From Pterobdella sp. o SKG-2022 (Eukaryota > Annelida > Clitellata > Hirudinida > Piscicolidae): 64,000 nucleotides of DNA. A program made the position numbers and the translations under genes. Below the pieces are notes generated by a model that saw only the letters and a list, made by a program, of their open reading frames with translations, had not been told where the DNA came from and ran no database searches. Below are positions 13,895-32,229 of this stretch, in pieces; the stretch's first letter is position 1, and each line of letters begins with the position of its first letter. The stretch lies in contig OZ038322.1 of NCBI GenBank assembly GCA_964035795.1, positions 7,641,037 to 7,705,036 on the forward strand, read 5' to 3'.

Positions 13895-16800
13895 TCATTT
13901 CTTATTTAAAAAGTGTCCCTTCAAGTCGTTGTATTTTTTGGTAAACAAAGCGTGCAATGCATCCAGGTCGGACTTGGGGTCGGGATAAAGGGAGCTCCAC
14001 TTAGCTCGGGAACACATAGAGTTTATCCTGCAGAAGTGATTGACAACTGATTCAGCGCATGACTCTTCACACCTCCAATGCTTCCAAGTGAGTTCATCCA
14101 CTTGAGTCATCGAGTCCTTGTCTGTCATCATTCCTCCAATATGCGTGATGGGCAGTACTGAAAACCTCCTCTCCCACTCACCACCCTCCTTCTTTCTCTT
14201 ACCGTCACTGGGCAACCGCACCTTAATCACCCACACACCAGGCTTCAACGGAGTGTCGATGGGTAGGTCTGTTACGATGGTGGACATCTGTTGCTTCTTT
14301 ATCGTTGCCTCCATGTACCTTGTGCTGTTGTGTGGGTCTGTTACTGAGATCAACACTGCGAACTGCGTGGTGTTGTGTTGAAAGATACGATTAAAACATT
14401 GAATGCTTTTCAAAGATTTATGATTTTATCAATCTTGAAAAATAATTTAAAAATTTTGAAACAGGTCAATTATAGAGTTCTTATAAAATTATATCCATCG
14501 TAAACTATAGCTTCATACCAATGAATATACATGATAATACCCACTAAACTTTAAAATTAAACACTAAAAAGTAAATTTGAGCTTGAAACACTCAACATCA
14601 TTACAGAAACCAAAACTAATGCCGCACCGATTTTGGGATCTCTTCAGTATGGAAGACCAGAGTGATCTCACTGCCGGGTCCATAGAGGTGGTTGAAATTG
14701 CGGAAGGTGAACTCTTTCGGGTCGTACTCCGTTCCTATCTGTTGTGTTTGCTGAAGATTGAGTCATGAAGAAAAAAGTAAAAAAAATTTTTGAAAATTCA
14801 TTCACAATTTTGGTGTCTTCACCAAGCCAAAATATCAAGCGTTTTTGAATATAAAAAAGCTAAAAATTTTAAGTAATTATTTGAAGTTTAAATTAAAATA
14901 AATTAATAAATAATCAACTTCCACAAGAGTTCCACTGCTCCAATGCAAACCTTACGACAAACCTGAATAGACTTGATTCCAGACTCGATCAACCTGGTGG
15001 GCACAGGCACCTCGGAGTCTTTCTTGTATGAAAACAACACCTCAACTACATCAGAGTAGTTTGCATTGTTGACGATGTTTGTTATGTTCTTTTGAAGATT
15101 CAATGTGATCACAACACCTCTGAATTCGTCGTGTTCTTTATATATAAAAGCTTCGATGATTTTTATTGGCTGGTTGATGTAGCAACCTTCTTTAAACTTC
15201 CGCACCAAAGATGTTAAATAAGTGTAAAAAAGATCGTTTTTGGGATTTGTTGATTCGATTTCAGCATTTTCAATTTTTTCTCTTTGATTTTTTTCTTTGA
15301 TGAACTGTCTGTTGTATTCATTGTCCCACACGCTCAACCAGAATGAGTTTATTGAGGGAAGATCTGTAGTTATTAATCAGTTTTAAAGTTTACTTCTAAT
15401 GAGTGCGATAAAAAACGCAAAATTAAAACATTTGAAAACATCAAAAAACTAACAGAAAGATTCCATTAAATCAAAACAACATGAAAAATCACAAAAATAT
15501 CATTAGCTCAATGCTGAAGAAACTCTAGGAGCCCAACACTACCTTGGGACTTGATGTTGAGGAGTTTTTGGTCAACAATGTTGATGATGTTGTTGTTGAT
15601 CACGCCCTCAAACTTCCTTGCAAAGAATATCCCGCTCTCTTTCGTCTTCTATCAATTCAATACAATATTTCGTTTTTATTGATCATCATTATTTTTATGC
15701 TAGCATTGGTTAGACAAACAAATAGCAATCTTTATTAACATAAAAATATGCGAATGTAAAATAGTTTTAGAACTTTATTAGGATTTGACAAACATACGCT
15801 AGAGCTTAGCAGTAACGAACCAGAAGTTTAGGTGCATCAGAAGGAAGAAAATCATTGGGCGAACAACCACACCAATCCACAACTTTTTTATATTGACAGT
15901 GGCAACCAAACTTTCGTTTCCAGTTGGTCAAATGCAGGTTACTGTTGACTTTGGTGGAGTAGAAACGTGTGTTTTGGAGTACCGTGTGGAAAAACGACTG
16001 AAGCAAAATTTCAATGGATTAGAATAACTACTAAAAAATTTGGATGAAAAAGTTGAGAAACATAAATGATTTATGCCACATCAACATGACCAACATAAAC
16101 AACCCACCTCTGCGGGCAGCAAAGCATACGTCCAATAGTGATGAAGTTGTTTCACCAAGTTCCCTTCATCATCATACAAACCTTTCTTAATGGTGTCCAC
16201 CAAGAATGAAACATACACCCGGTGCAGACCGATCCAATCACTGCCTCCATCAACCACTATACCTTCTTGCATCGCTCTTGGTCCTAGTCTACAAGGGTGG
16301 AAATAATTAATAAAGATGGGCGTATGAAGATGTTATGTAACGAGTAAAAAATCATATAGATTGGTTTGTTATAAAACATGTATTGAAATTATTGTTTGAA
16401 AAAAAGGGCTTTCTAAAGCTTAAAAACCTCCAATTATGATTGTCACACTCATAAAATAGCATGTCCAAGCCTTGTCTCTGAATGAACCTTTGTGATTTAT
16501 TTGTCTTGTGAAATATGGATCAATCAAAATAACTAATAATTCAATTTTTTAAAATTTATGAAATAGTATTTGTAATTTTTCTTGTTGAAAACCCGAAATA
16601 TGCTCTTTATAGATAATTAGGTTATTTGAATACCCCAATACAATTACACCAACCTGCTAGTTTTCCTGCCGTGGCATTTAAGGAAGTTCTTTCCATTGTT
16701 CTTCCACAAAAAATATTCCAACTCTTCTATGCTTCTGAAGGTTTCAACAGTGTGTGTAACTTCAAAAATAATTTTTTACCCATAGATTAAATAATACTTA

Positions 16801-19800
16801 TCCCAATTTATCTATATAACAATGTTTTATAATCTCTTTTTCCTTTATTCATATTATATTAAAAATAAAAAAAAAATCTGAAACACCGCATAAAACTACT
16901 TCATATACAATAAACTCCAAAACCACAACTCCCAAAACTCCAACACTAAAACCTCTAAAACTCCTAAACAGCACCACCACAAAAGACACAACCAGCCACA
17001 AACTTGACAGGGTAGTCAGATTCACTGAGGTTGATAAAATAATCCCAATCCCCGAAGGACTCCACGGCCACCTGCATACCACTTAGAAGCATGTGTAAGA
17101 GGGATGTCCCGCCCCATATGGTTGAGTATCTGTCCTGCATTACCATGACGTTTGGAAGGCTGCCCAGCTGACTCATTAGTTTGTTGTGTAAGTACTCTTG
17201 TCTCTGTCGATGGAGAAGTGTTTTGTGGTTGAAAGATACAGGGTTGTAGTAAATTTAATATAATAATAATCGTAATGATAGTAAAAACAAAAAATCGTAT
17301 TAATTTTATCGAAATTCTAATTAACCCATGAAAGTTTGAGTTTTGAAAATATAAAGATTTATGTCGCGTTAGAATTTTTTCTAAATAAAAGTTGAATTCA
17401 AAATGAAATTTTTATCATCATCATCATCATCAGCACCATCATTTTAGATCTTAGTGATATAAGACAAATTATATAAAATATAAAATGGTTCAAAATTTGA
17501 TCCTCCATTGGAATTTGATTGGTCATCAGATCAAAAAATATATTAATCCCTTTGAAACATTAAACAAAAGCACTATATTTTTAAAAAATTTGAAATTTGA
17601 GAGAATTCTTAAACATAACTTTCTAATATAAAACAGATCTCCAACCCTCAAAACTTCATATTCATATGTCAAACTTATCTACTATTCCCTCTTACATGCA
17701 CTCAACCAACTCATTTCATTGTCCATATTTTCTATACCAAAAACGAAACTTTAACGAAAGATTTATTTCAAAGTCAGACTTTCAACTGGAAACGATTAAA
17801 TAGATCTGTTCGAATGGTGCATAACATATCTTCAACACAACCTCGTTCCATGCATTTTTTTTTTTACCCCGAGCACCCTAGTCTTGTTGGGTGTTCCTTT
17901 GTCTCATGCTTTCTTTGAACTACCAGTATCCAACACCATCTTTTTCACCTTAGAAATCCAACCTAAACTATCCTTCACATAGTTAAGCACTTTTTTTCTG
18001 CTAAGACAAATACAAGTCTAGAAAAAAAATAAAATGAGCATTATCATTTGATTCGTTTAAAGCGGGTCAAGATGGACCTTGTTACAGCCCATGTTTCCAC
18101 ATCGTTAAACATAACGTGTCTACCCCAGCCTGAATTAACCCGTCATTAAGAAGCTGGAGAAACTTACCACGGAAACATTTGTCATTTATGGGAGTCTATA
18201 GCTACAACACACGGATAGCGGAACTTTGAAACCAGTTATAGTTCATTTCACCATTTATCGCATCTTTCACTGATCTACCATGTCAGGCCGCGTATTACTA
18301 AGTAAGCAAGAACATCTAAAGTGATAATTTGAACACAAAAAATTTTTAAACCATTGCATTTTTTTTAACATAATATGACTTGATAATGATTTATAAAAAT
18401 CAATAAAGCTTCGGTCTCAATATATTTATTCACATGTTTTTTTTGGCTGCCATATTAAACATAATTTAGAAGAAAAATTCATGCTAACAACATCATCATC
18501 ATCATCATTTTATTATAGTCAGCATTTTTCCCTTTTCCGAAGGGTCACTGACTTCTTTCCATGACCTAACCCTCTCCCTCCATTTCACCCTGTCATAGCC
18601 ATCTTTAAATACTAATCGAAGCTCACGACAAAGGTTTTCCATCATCCCTTTCCAGGTTAACCTTGGCCTTCCTCTTCCTCTTCTACCTGCAATCTCAAAC
18701 CTCCACGCCTGTTTGACACAGTCGTCATTCTCTTTCCTTACTACATGACCCAGCCATCTCAAACTCCCTTGCCTCACCACTTCAACGATCGTACTATTCA
18801 ACCCTAATTTAACCATCAACTCCTTTGTACTCACACCATCAGCTAGCTGCACACCACACATCATTCTAAGCATCCGTTTTTCTGCTCTCCTCAAAATACT
18901 CTTTTCAACGGATTTTTCTACCCAGGTTTCCGAGCCATATGTTATGACAGAACACACATGTCCTATAAATTTGTCTTTTAATATTCCATGTGTGTCTTTT
19001 ACCACATAACATAGAAAACACACTGTTAAATGCCTTCCAGCCCAGCCCGATCCTTCATGTAACAGCTAGCTCACTTCCTCCTCTACCATTCACATTGTCT
19101 CCTGAATAACAATAACTATTTACCCTCTCCAACTCACTTGAACAACCATTTGAAGCATTCTTACATTCCACATTTGAATCATTCATACAAACCCTACATT
19201 CAAAATTTCCATTCATCCTACGAGAAACTCTCTTTACCCTAGCACACCGCGCATGAATCCACTTCTTACATGTTTTGCACTTCACACAATTTACCTTAGG
19301 CCTCTTACCACACACACCACATGGATCAATCTTAGCCAAGACAACAACCCCACCACCACCACTACTCTCCATGACCTTTGTTTTCCCCAGATTAACCTTC
19401 AATCCTTTCCCTTCGAAGGCTGCCTTCCAACGGATGAATTTTGCTTCTAGTTCTTCCATAGTCTCTGCCATCAAGACCAAATCATCCACATAAAGCAGTT
19501 CATATAAAGCACCTTTTCTTCCGTCTTCCGACAATACGTCTAGCACTATTGAAAACCAAAATGGCGAGAGAACCGATCCTTGATGGACATCTACACAAAC
19601 ATCAAATTCTTCCGAATGTCCACCTCCAACCTTAACCCGCGTTTTTGCTCCTTTGTACATCGACATTACTGCCTGAACCAACCTTTCCGGTACCAACTAT
19701 TTTCTCAGCGCCCATTCAATCACCTTTCTTGGTACCCGATCGAATGCCTTCTCCAAATCAACAAAATGTATAAAAAGCTTCCTATTCTTCTCAAGGTAGC

Positions 19801-22800
19801 TTTCCTGCATTCTCCTAAGAATAAAAATGGCGTCCACTGTGCTTTTGCCAGGCATAAAACCAAATTGTATTTGGTCAACTTTCACTAACCTTCTTAACCT
19901 CTTCTCCAGCAACCTTTCCACAACTTTCATACCCTGCTCTAAAAGCTTTACACCTCGATAGCTCGCACAATCCATAACGCTACCCTTCTTATAAAAGGGA
20001 ACAACTGTACTCATTCTCCAGTCATGAAGCATATCCATTCCATTGAGGATTTCATTTGCTATTTGCAAAATAACTTGCTTACCATGTGGAGAAGCAGCTA
20101 GGTGCTCCTTGACAATTCCAGTTGGACCACTGGCCTTGCCATTCTTCATGATTCCTAGCGCTCTTTCCACTTTGTTCATAGCAAATGGTTCCATGGGACC
20201 TTCAACCACTTCTACATTCACCATTCCATCCCATGGATTCTCCTCATTCACGATGGCCTCCATGTGCTCCTTCCACACTCTCTTCCGACCATCCTCGTCA
20301 AATACAATATTTCCATTTTCGTCTTTAATGCAATTATTACCTGCTAAGTTGTTTGCTTCTTTCTTCATCATTCTCATTCTACGGAATACAACATTTCTGT
20401 CACTCCGTATCTCCACCATCTCTTTCACCGCCTCATTCTTCATTGCCTCAGCAACAGCTCTCTTGGCTTTTTTTTTGTCAGAGAGATAGCAAGATTTATT
20501 TTCAGCCGATGGAAGTTGCTTCCACCTCTGAAAACTTTTTCTCTTCTCTGAGATGGCTTTTTGCACATCCTGATTCCACCACCAAGTTTCACCGTGCTGA
20601 GGCCTACCTTTACTCGTACCGCACACCTCTTCAGCAGCTTTAAGGACGGAAGACTTATATTTTAACGATGCATTTTGTTCATCGCATTTCTCATACAAAA
20701 CCAATACTCTTCCCATTTAATGAACCAATATTATGACTACCAAAAGAAAAAGACCTCCCAAAAGAACAAGAAGAAAAAGAAGAAAGCCCAGGGATTCTTA
20801 GCACCCTCTGCCCATTCAAGAGCTGCTGGGGACTGAAGGCCATTGCTTTATTTTGTATATTCATGGAAAAATGTGTGCCAAAAACAATGAAAACTTAATA
20901 CTTAATCATAACAAACCTTGTCAACGTGAAGGATATAGTAATGGTGAGGTCTATAGAGAGATTTGAAAAGTCTGGCGACTTGTCTGTATGCCCTGCTACT
21001 CAGAGTCAACATGAACAACACCTTGATTTCGTGCTTGGAGGATACTGTGTTGTGCTTGGATGATGTGAAGTAGTAGTTGTTGTGGTTGTTGCTCTCGAAA
21101 GGGTATGCCTCATAACTCGGTGTGTCTAGTAGCTTCACTGGGAAGGGTATAGCGAATTTGTTAGGCGGTTCATCGTGTTTACTACATTCCGTTCAATATG
21201 TAGAACTCTCCATTCACACATTCGTTATAACTTAACTTTTTGAGTCATCATTACATTTATCATCATATCTATTCATTTTAAAAAAGTTAAACATTTGGAC
21301 AACAATAAAATTTAGATTAACGGTTAAAAAACTGAATACTACAAAACACAACAGACGCACCATATCCTGTGAGAAACACTTCAATGGCGAAAAAACCCCC
21401 GCAATATAATGGTGCCGTTAGATTCGAAGTAAGCCCCGAGCACTGATGGTTGCAGCTCTCGACTGGAAGAAGGACCGTCTCTTTGGGGTCCACATCCCCG
21501 CAATAACATTCGTTACCGTACTCCACGCCTGCTAATTTGAACCCTGCGGGATATGATGAGGTGTGTGTGGATGTGTTTGAAAGCTGGATGTGAAGCTTTT
21601 TTTTAATTTAGTGTTAATATATACTTAAAAGTTTTTGGATGTTGAGGCAAAATTATAAAAATTTAATTTATTAAAAAAATTTTTTTTCTATAAACAATGT
21701 TTTATTTTTTAAATTTGCAATCTCACCAAACTTGCAACATAAAAGTGTGAAACATCAGATTGAAATAATTAAAAGATTTGATACAGTCAAAAAGTTAATT
21801 GTGAAAATAATAACCGCCATATATCAAGCATTATTATTTATAATATATTTTCTTTATAATTACCATTTATTGTTGTTAAAAACAGGGCGTGAGATTGCAT
21901 AAAGATTGTCTGGATAAGAGAGATTCAACATTTTTTAAACCAAGTATTCGTCAATAAATTCCGCTTAATTCACGTTCAATTGTACATATTAATAAAAATA
22001 TCACTTTTAATTATTAATTGAAGTTTATTTTTTTAATTATACTCTCAAAAGCCGTATATATAGCTTAATTTGTAACTAAATACCATCAATTAATCACATA
22101 AATTTCTTACTTGTCACTTAGACGAAACGAAGGTTGAAATGATATACAAATATAACATGGAAAAACAAAAAAATTCAGATCCATTTTCACACCACCATGC
22201 ATTTTCATTTTCTACTATTTCTCACATATTGTAGTGTGAGTGTGTCTAAGAAAATTTTCATATTTCTATTTATTATTTATCATTTAGTTTCTTAAATATT
22301 ATTATTATTTATATAGCTCAAAAGACGATTAAGACACTTAAAAGTAGACTTATCCCACTTAAATAGAATGATTTATTATCCAAAATGTAAATATTTTAAT
22401 TTTTAAAAATCTTCTTTAATATTTTTGTACTCTTTGTATTAGATTGCTTTTGCATACTATTTGTTGAGTTGAAATATTACAAGAGTTTCAATTGTTCCAT
22501 TATCGACCGCTGAATAAACACTAATGATTTTCATCGATGTTAATGTTTGTATTTTTTTATATTATTATCACCGTTACTAAAAAAATCATTCTATGATTTA
22601 TCTTAATAATAATATTATTGTTATTATTTTTTTTCCACCTTTTGAGTTGAAATACCATCTGAAAATTTATTTTAAATGAAGATAGTTAATTGGCTTTATC
22701 AATTTTTTTGAGCTAATCCTGTCATGGAAGATAATATTTCAAAATAAAAGCTTAAACCTTAAAAATTCCCGTGAATCATAATTTTAAATTTATAAATACT

Positions 22801-25154
22801 AAGACATTCCAAAAGATTTGTTTGATTCATTTTGATTCAAAAGATTAATGTCTTTTTCAACTTTATGGAAAAAAGTTCAGACATTGTTGTTTAAAAAACA
22901 AACAATATATTCGATACAGATGCTATTAATAATAAGTATTATACTAGCAGTATTATTTTTATTTTCTCCCCATCTGATGATGATTTTCTAAGAAAGCGGA
23001 AAGCTTCGTAATAAACTTTTAAACATCTTGTGTTATATTTTCCACAATAACTGTTTTTATTTCTAATGGTGTCATAAACTAAAAATCTTCAAAACTAAAA
23101 AACATGAAATAACTAAACGAGTTTCTTCTCAAAAATAACCCAAACACCGAGACGCCTATGCCTCTAAACTTTCGACCATAACCGGCCTCTACCCACCTAA
23201 TCTCAAGCAGTGATTGATGCAGGTGGATGGAGAGTTGTTCGAGTGGAAGCGCGTGCTGTAGTCCTTAAGAAGACGTTGTTTCTTAGAGTCTCTATAGCAC
23301 CCCAGACTCCTTCCTTTAGAGTTTTCTGCCGCATGAGAGGTATGGGAGTTTTAGTTAGAATATGTAGTAAATTAATTAGTGAGAAAATTTCAATAAACGG
23401 TATGTTTTAAATGCATTTTGGAGCATAACAACTTTAGTTTATTGAGTTCTTTTAAGTTATCTGCGCCTTTTTAAGCATTAACATAAAAATTCTATTTCTA
23501 AATTTTAGAATAATAAAGTATCGGAAAACGAATAAAAATCTTTGAAGATCATCCACTTAGTGAAGTGGGTCAAAAAGATGGAATGATTTAAATAAGCTTT
23601 GTCTAGAAAATATAAACCATTTTTTTAAGAATATTTATTTGTTTATTTATATTTTAAAATATTTATTGACACTTTATTATTATTGAATATTATTCTAATT
23701 AATTATCAATATAAATATTATTTTATTTTAATTCAAAATTGTTCATTTTATTTGTCTTATAATGTTTAAATTTGACTTTTTTCGTTTGAAAAGATAAATA
23801 GATTCTGCCTTTAAACCCTGTTTTATTTGCTATATATTGAAGGTATCCAGATCTACTCCATTCATAAAAAATGCCATATAAATACTTGGGAAAATAGTCA
23901 AAGACAGAATAAATTATAGAATTATAATTTTGACATAGGGAAATACCGATGAGCGGTCAAGACTGAAACAATTTTACTTTTTCCTCAAATTAACAATAAT
24001 GAATAGCTTATAAGATATACTTGGGGAAGTTTTAAATGATCATGATACTAACTAAAGAAAACACTGCTTCTAAATTGATGATGAGTATAGACTTAAATTT
24101 TAACTATATTATAATAAGTTTTCATAGATCTTCATTTTATTTTCATTGCTTTAGAAAGTGATAAAACTTAAGACACATATTATGAACACACAAAGCTTGT
24201 GTTTATCATTTATCAGAGGTTCAAATTATTCATTTTTTGATGTTCATTAAGCTCAATATTCAGTTGATATATAATATACTAATGAATTATGACAAATGTG
24301 AATTTTTCAAAAAATTTAGTTTTTTGAAAAAATATATGTATATAAAATCTTCCTCATTTTACAATAAAAATAAAAAAAACTGAATTTAAAAAAAGATACA
24401 TAAAATATCTCTAAAAAAGTTGAAATAATTTAAGCTAACTTTAAACCCCTTCCTAATCAATAATTTCATGTTCCCATATGATTCCTATGCCATTGACTGC
24501 ATTAAATTGAAAACACACATAAGTTATTATGTCAAACAACTAACACAAAACCTATATTAAATTTCATAATCACTCAAAAAAAATTATATAATCACCTGAA
24601 AAATTTCAATCTATTTATAATAAATCCTGTAACTTCTAGATTCTTCTAACATTTCATATGATTACCAAAATGTTCCAAACATGAAATTTGCAAACCCACC
24701 TCCTTCAGGGGTGTAAGTGCGACTTAGAGTATGGTCATAAAGAAGGTTGTGTTGGTGAAGACAAGCTACATTTAAGATGGTATTTTTGCATTCAATGGAG
24801 GTTGCTCTATTAAAGGCACTCAGTGTTTCCTTATTGTAATTGCTACATTTGGCTTGTTGTGGAGAAGCTTTTTGTTTTTCTTTTATTGTTTGATTGAGAA
24901 TATTTCTTTTGGCATGAATTCGCTGTTGTAAATATTTTTCATTATATTGAAATAATTATTAAACTTTTATTATGGAAAAAAATTTATTCATATTATCAGA
25001 ATTATTGTTGATCAATAATTTAATTAACCTTTTCAGACACCATATATTCATCATTAAAATTTCCTAAACCCAAGTAAAGAAAAACTTGGAAAACAACTAA
25101 AAAGAAACAAGCTAGAACAATGAATTTTATAAGTCTTCTATTGATAATTATCAT
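13895..25154 (-). CDS. XYLT: Peptide O-xylosyltransferase (XYLT1/2 ortholog), complete
   Basis: Fourteen exons: 25029-25154, 24700-24922, 23197-23325, 21357-21543, 20917-21181, 17004-17203, 16654-16734, 16428-16487, 16108-16288, 15821-15997, 15543-15648, 14963-15363, 14617-14738 and 13895-14405. They sum to 2769 nt in one frame (922 aa). The human enzymes have 865-959 aa. The enzyme transfers xylose from UDP-xylose to serine of proteoglycan core proteins in the Golgi. It shows a type II signal anchor (about residues 8-31), a WSC cysteine domain (about 124-222, GCYRDS to [10 protein letters not shown]), the GT14 catalytic domain (from about 270: [18 protein letters not shown] at about 338, ESDYP at 371-375, [13 protein letters not shown] ending at 484, [10 protein letters not shown] at 525-534) and the C-terminal xylosyltransferase domain ([19 protein letters not shown]). 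In human XYLT1 the LLPAE segment is, as I recall, the proposed catalytic Glu. Weak junctions are the ends of exons 21357-21543 and 14617-14738, chosen by phase. An RTE LINE sits in the intron 17204-20916. Confidence 0.94.
17862..17935 (-). mobile_element. 3' tip of a jockey/CR1-like LINE
   Basis: On the minus strand this reads CACCCAACAAGACTAGGGTG followed by an A-run. The same string ends the larger plus-strand jockey/CR1-like element at 49015-49055. It is a severely 5'-truncated insertion inside the XYLT intron. Confidence 0.65.
18488..20720 (-). mobile_element. RTE-like LINE, family A, copy 1 (5' truncated)
   Basis: It lies in the XYLT intron in the same orientation as the gene. Frames 20716-19697 and 19696-19055 are the same reading frame, interrupted by one TAG at 19697 where copy 2 has a Lys codon. 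RT landmarks follow in order: [38 protein letters not shown], then YVDD in place of YADD at about 19490. A cysteine-rich finger ([27 protein letters not shown]) follows the RT core. The downstream piece 19023-18505 contains [20 protein letters not shown] and [10 protein letters not shown], typical of RTE C-termini, and is joined to the rest by a frameshift. The minus-strand end has the (ATG)n tail usual for RTE elements. The endonuclease part is missing, so the copy is dead. A few hundred bases upstream, to about 20870, could also be element. Confidence 0.85.
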
Positions 25155-25983
25155 TATGTTTCCTATTTCAAAACTAATTGAACTTTTATTACTAAAGTAT
25201 CCATTGATGCTCGTTTTAATTTAAAAACACACCAACTTAATCGTTAAAAATTGAATTGATTTTATAAAATCAAAATTTAAACTAAAAATTAAAAATTTTT
25301 AATTTCTAAAACATATTAAGTCAATTGAAATTTACTAAATATATAAATTAAAAACCGGTTTATTGCCGGAGCAAGCATCTTATACATCCATCTCGTATAA
25401 AAGCTGACTTAAAATTAAACACGAAAAGTGAATTCTTAAGTTGTTTTGTAGCGTTTAGTTTATTAAAAAATATCTGACAGTTTCAAGCAAAAATATGACA
25501 TAAAATATTTAGGTATAATAGGTCCCTACATATGCGAATATCTTGAGAGGACTACTTCGTGCGATATATCGGCAAGACTTTGTCGTTAATTTTTAAAGAT
25601 AACGTAGAACAGCATTAATCAAATAGTGATGTAAGCAAACACAGTATTTATTAATCAAAGTCTCGAAGCTTTTTTAAGTTAAGCTTAAATTATGAATTGA
25701 TATCAAGTGACCTGATAATGACATACGATAAGCTTCCTGATTTTGATTAATAATTACTGTGTGTTTGTTTACCTCAAAACGATAACATTTCAAAATTGAG
25801 AATGATAAGAAATTGAAAAAAAGTGATATGAACATGAGGTTTTCTGTAATTTATAGTTGCAGTTTTTAACAATATACAATGAGATTTAGTATAAATTACA
25901 AATAGTATTCAAGTTACGAAAGCAAGAACTAAGCAATCTTTTGGCATAAATTTCAAAAATGTTTTTTTGAAAAAATCAAAATA
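25155..25983. other. Interval between PAK 3' end and XYLT start
   Basis: Both flanking genes run on the minus strand, so this 829-base stretch holds the PAK 3' untranslated region and the XYLT promoter. It contains one fold-back element (25633-25772, listed separately). I see no TATA box or other element that stands out from the AT-rich background. Confidence 0.6.
25633..25772. repeat. Fold-back element F1
   Basis: Imperfect inverted repeat. The left arm (AAACACAGTATTTATTAATC at about 25636-25657, then CTCGAAGCTT) is mirrored by the right arm (AAGCTT, then GATTAATAATTACTGTGTG to about 25763). The arms share the outer ACAAAGTATTTATTAA-type and inner CGAAGCTT words with the other fold-back elements of this window. 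Confidence 0.7.
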
Positions 25984-30210
<4,227 letters not shown>

Positions 30211-32229
30211 TTTTATTCTTTATTTTTAAAACTAGATAATTAAATATTTGATAATTGTTTTAAAATAGATTTCCAATCTTTTTGAGATAGTTCTTTAGGC
30301 TTGTTGTAATAAAGTTATTGTTGAAGGCATTTATAATCTCTTCTATCCAGTCTACAAGGTCTATATTAATAAGAATTAAACTAATAAAAGACTGAGCAAC
30401 TAACAATTGGATCTATTAATAGGTTATGTCATTTAACATGCATAAGCTGGAGGTATCATGTATTACAATAGGTTTTTACAATTTTGAGTCACATTGAACA
30501 AGAATTATGACATATAGTATATGAAAAGTTAGTGAGTGGTATAAAAACAACCAAAACATACAATTAAAAAAAATTTTAAACTTTTGTATTATAAAATATA
30601 ATCAACTGTTGAAACCTGGATACGAGAACAAAAATGAAAGATTCAAAACCAATAACTCAAACGTATTTGGTTTATTATAAGCCGAAAACTCACATACCAA
30701 AAATAAATATAGAAAAACAGTTTATAGTAAATTCATTTTTACCGAATTTTTCTTTATTTTTCATTTTCTCATACTCATCAAAATTATATCTGGTAACCAA
30801 AGTTCTTTTAGATCACACTAATAGCATATATTTATAGAAATGCCTAGGTGAGGGAAAAATGAGAAGTTTCCCATGATGTCTTGAAAGAAATAAAAATAAT
30901 CTTATGTTTTTTATTCAACTAAATGCACTATGAATCTCTATTGAGAATTAGTATTGAGAACAATAGAGAATATATGACATGAAAACGACGGTTAAAAAAA
31001 TAAGCCTCGAAAATAAGTAATCCGAAAAAGTTGTAGTCAACCATTTAAAAATTTTTTGACGTCGATTTATGGAAGAGTTTTAGGAAATTTATTGAGCAAA
31101 ATAAATAGCTATAATTTTTTATAAGTTTAGCCTTATCATATAACATTAGTCTACCATTTTAACTTTTCAGATACATGTGCTTTTATCATTAAGTTTTACC
31201 ATTACACAATACACTAAAAGCCAACGCTAAAGTTTTGAGTTAAAAAAAATAAACTTGTGAAAATCACTGAAAAAGTTATTCCATATAGATCAAAGTATAT
31301 CAAAGAAACATTGAAAAACATCATTTCATGTACTTTATTCAAACGAAACTTCTCAAAGCTTGAGGTTTCATAAATACAACGTATGTAAAATCAAGCTTTT
31401 TCACTGATTCTGTAGTTTAGATATAATTACTTCAAAAATCTCGCAAAACTTCAAACTAATTAAGGTTATTCAAAATGTAATTTTAAGATTTACTGCAAAC
31501 TGATAAAACAATCTGGAAGTACATAGAAGGATAACAAAAAAACAATGATTTGTGGTCTAAAAAACTCCCCAAGAGTCAGAGTTCAAAAGTTGAGCACTTC
31601 TCAGTCTTACTGAACCTATTAGTAGTTTTAGAATACATATCATTTTATTGCCATATAAAACTACAAGAAATTAAAATAAATTTATCTGGTGAATATGTTT
31701 CAATACATACGTCATTTTTTACTTTAATTTTTTCAATGGTTTTTTAATTAATGAGAACATTATGCCACAAGGAGTTTTAATATTGTTTATCTCGATACTC
31801 TAGCAAAAAAATTTATTTATCATCTCAGTATAAACACAAAATGATTTTTTAAAATAATAAACTAATTAACTTATAATAAAATTTAATTGCAATTTTGATA
31901 GTATGTTATATATTAATAGTATGTTATACTAATACAATAACACACATAAAACTTATAAAGCAATACTGAAATAAATTCTCATGTTTATGAACTTAAATCC
32001 ACTGTTCATCAAAAAGTTGTATAATTGAAATACCATTTTGTAGAAAAAATAACAAGAAGACTATAAACAAAATGAATTTACGAAATAATGAAAAACATCT
32101 ATGTGCTTGATCAAAAAAACAAATAAAATATTTTAGAAAAACTTTTTTTTTATCTTTTTTGCTTACTGAGATCGCTAAGAAAGTTGAAAATGCTGGTGAG
32201 TAATTTTTTCTTATCACTCTTTTTTGCTC
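30211..32229. other. AT-rich interval upstream of PAK
   Basis: About 2 kb with only short chance frames. It should hold the PAK 5' untranslated region and promoter near 30210. Nothing else is recognised. Confidence 0.5.

Noticed and set aside
20043..20643. Plus-strand frames of 148 and 96 aa
   Set aside because: Antisense shadows of the RTE family A reverse transcriptase.
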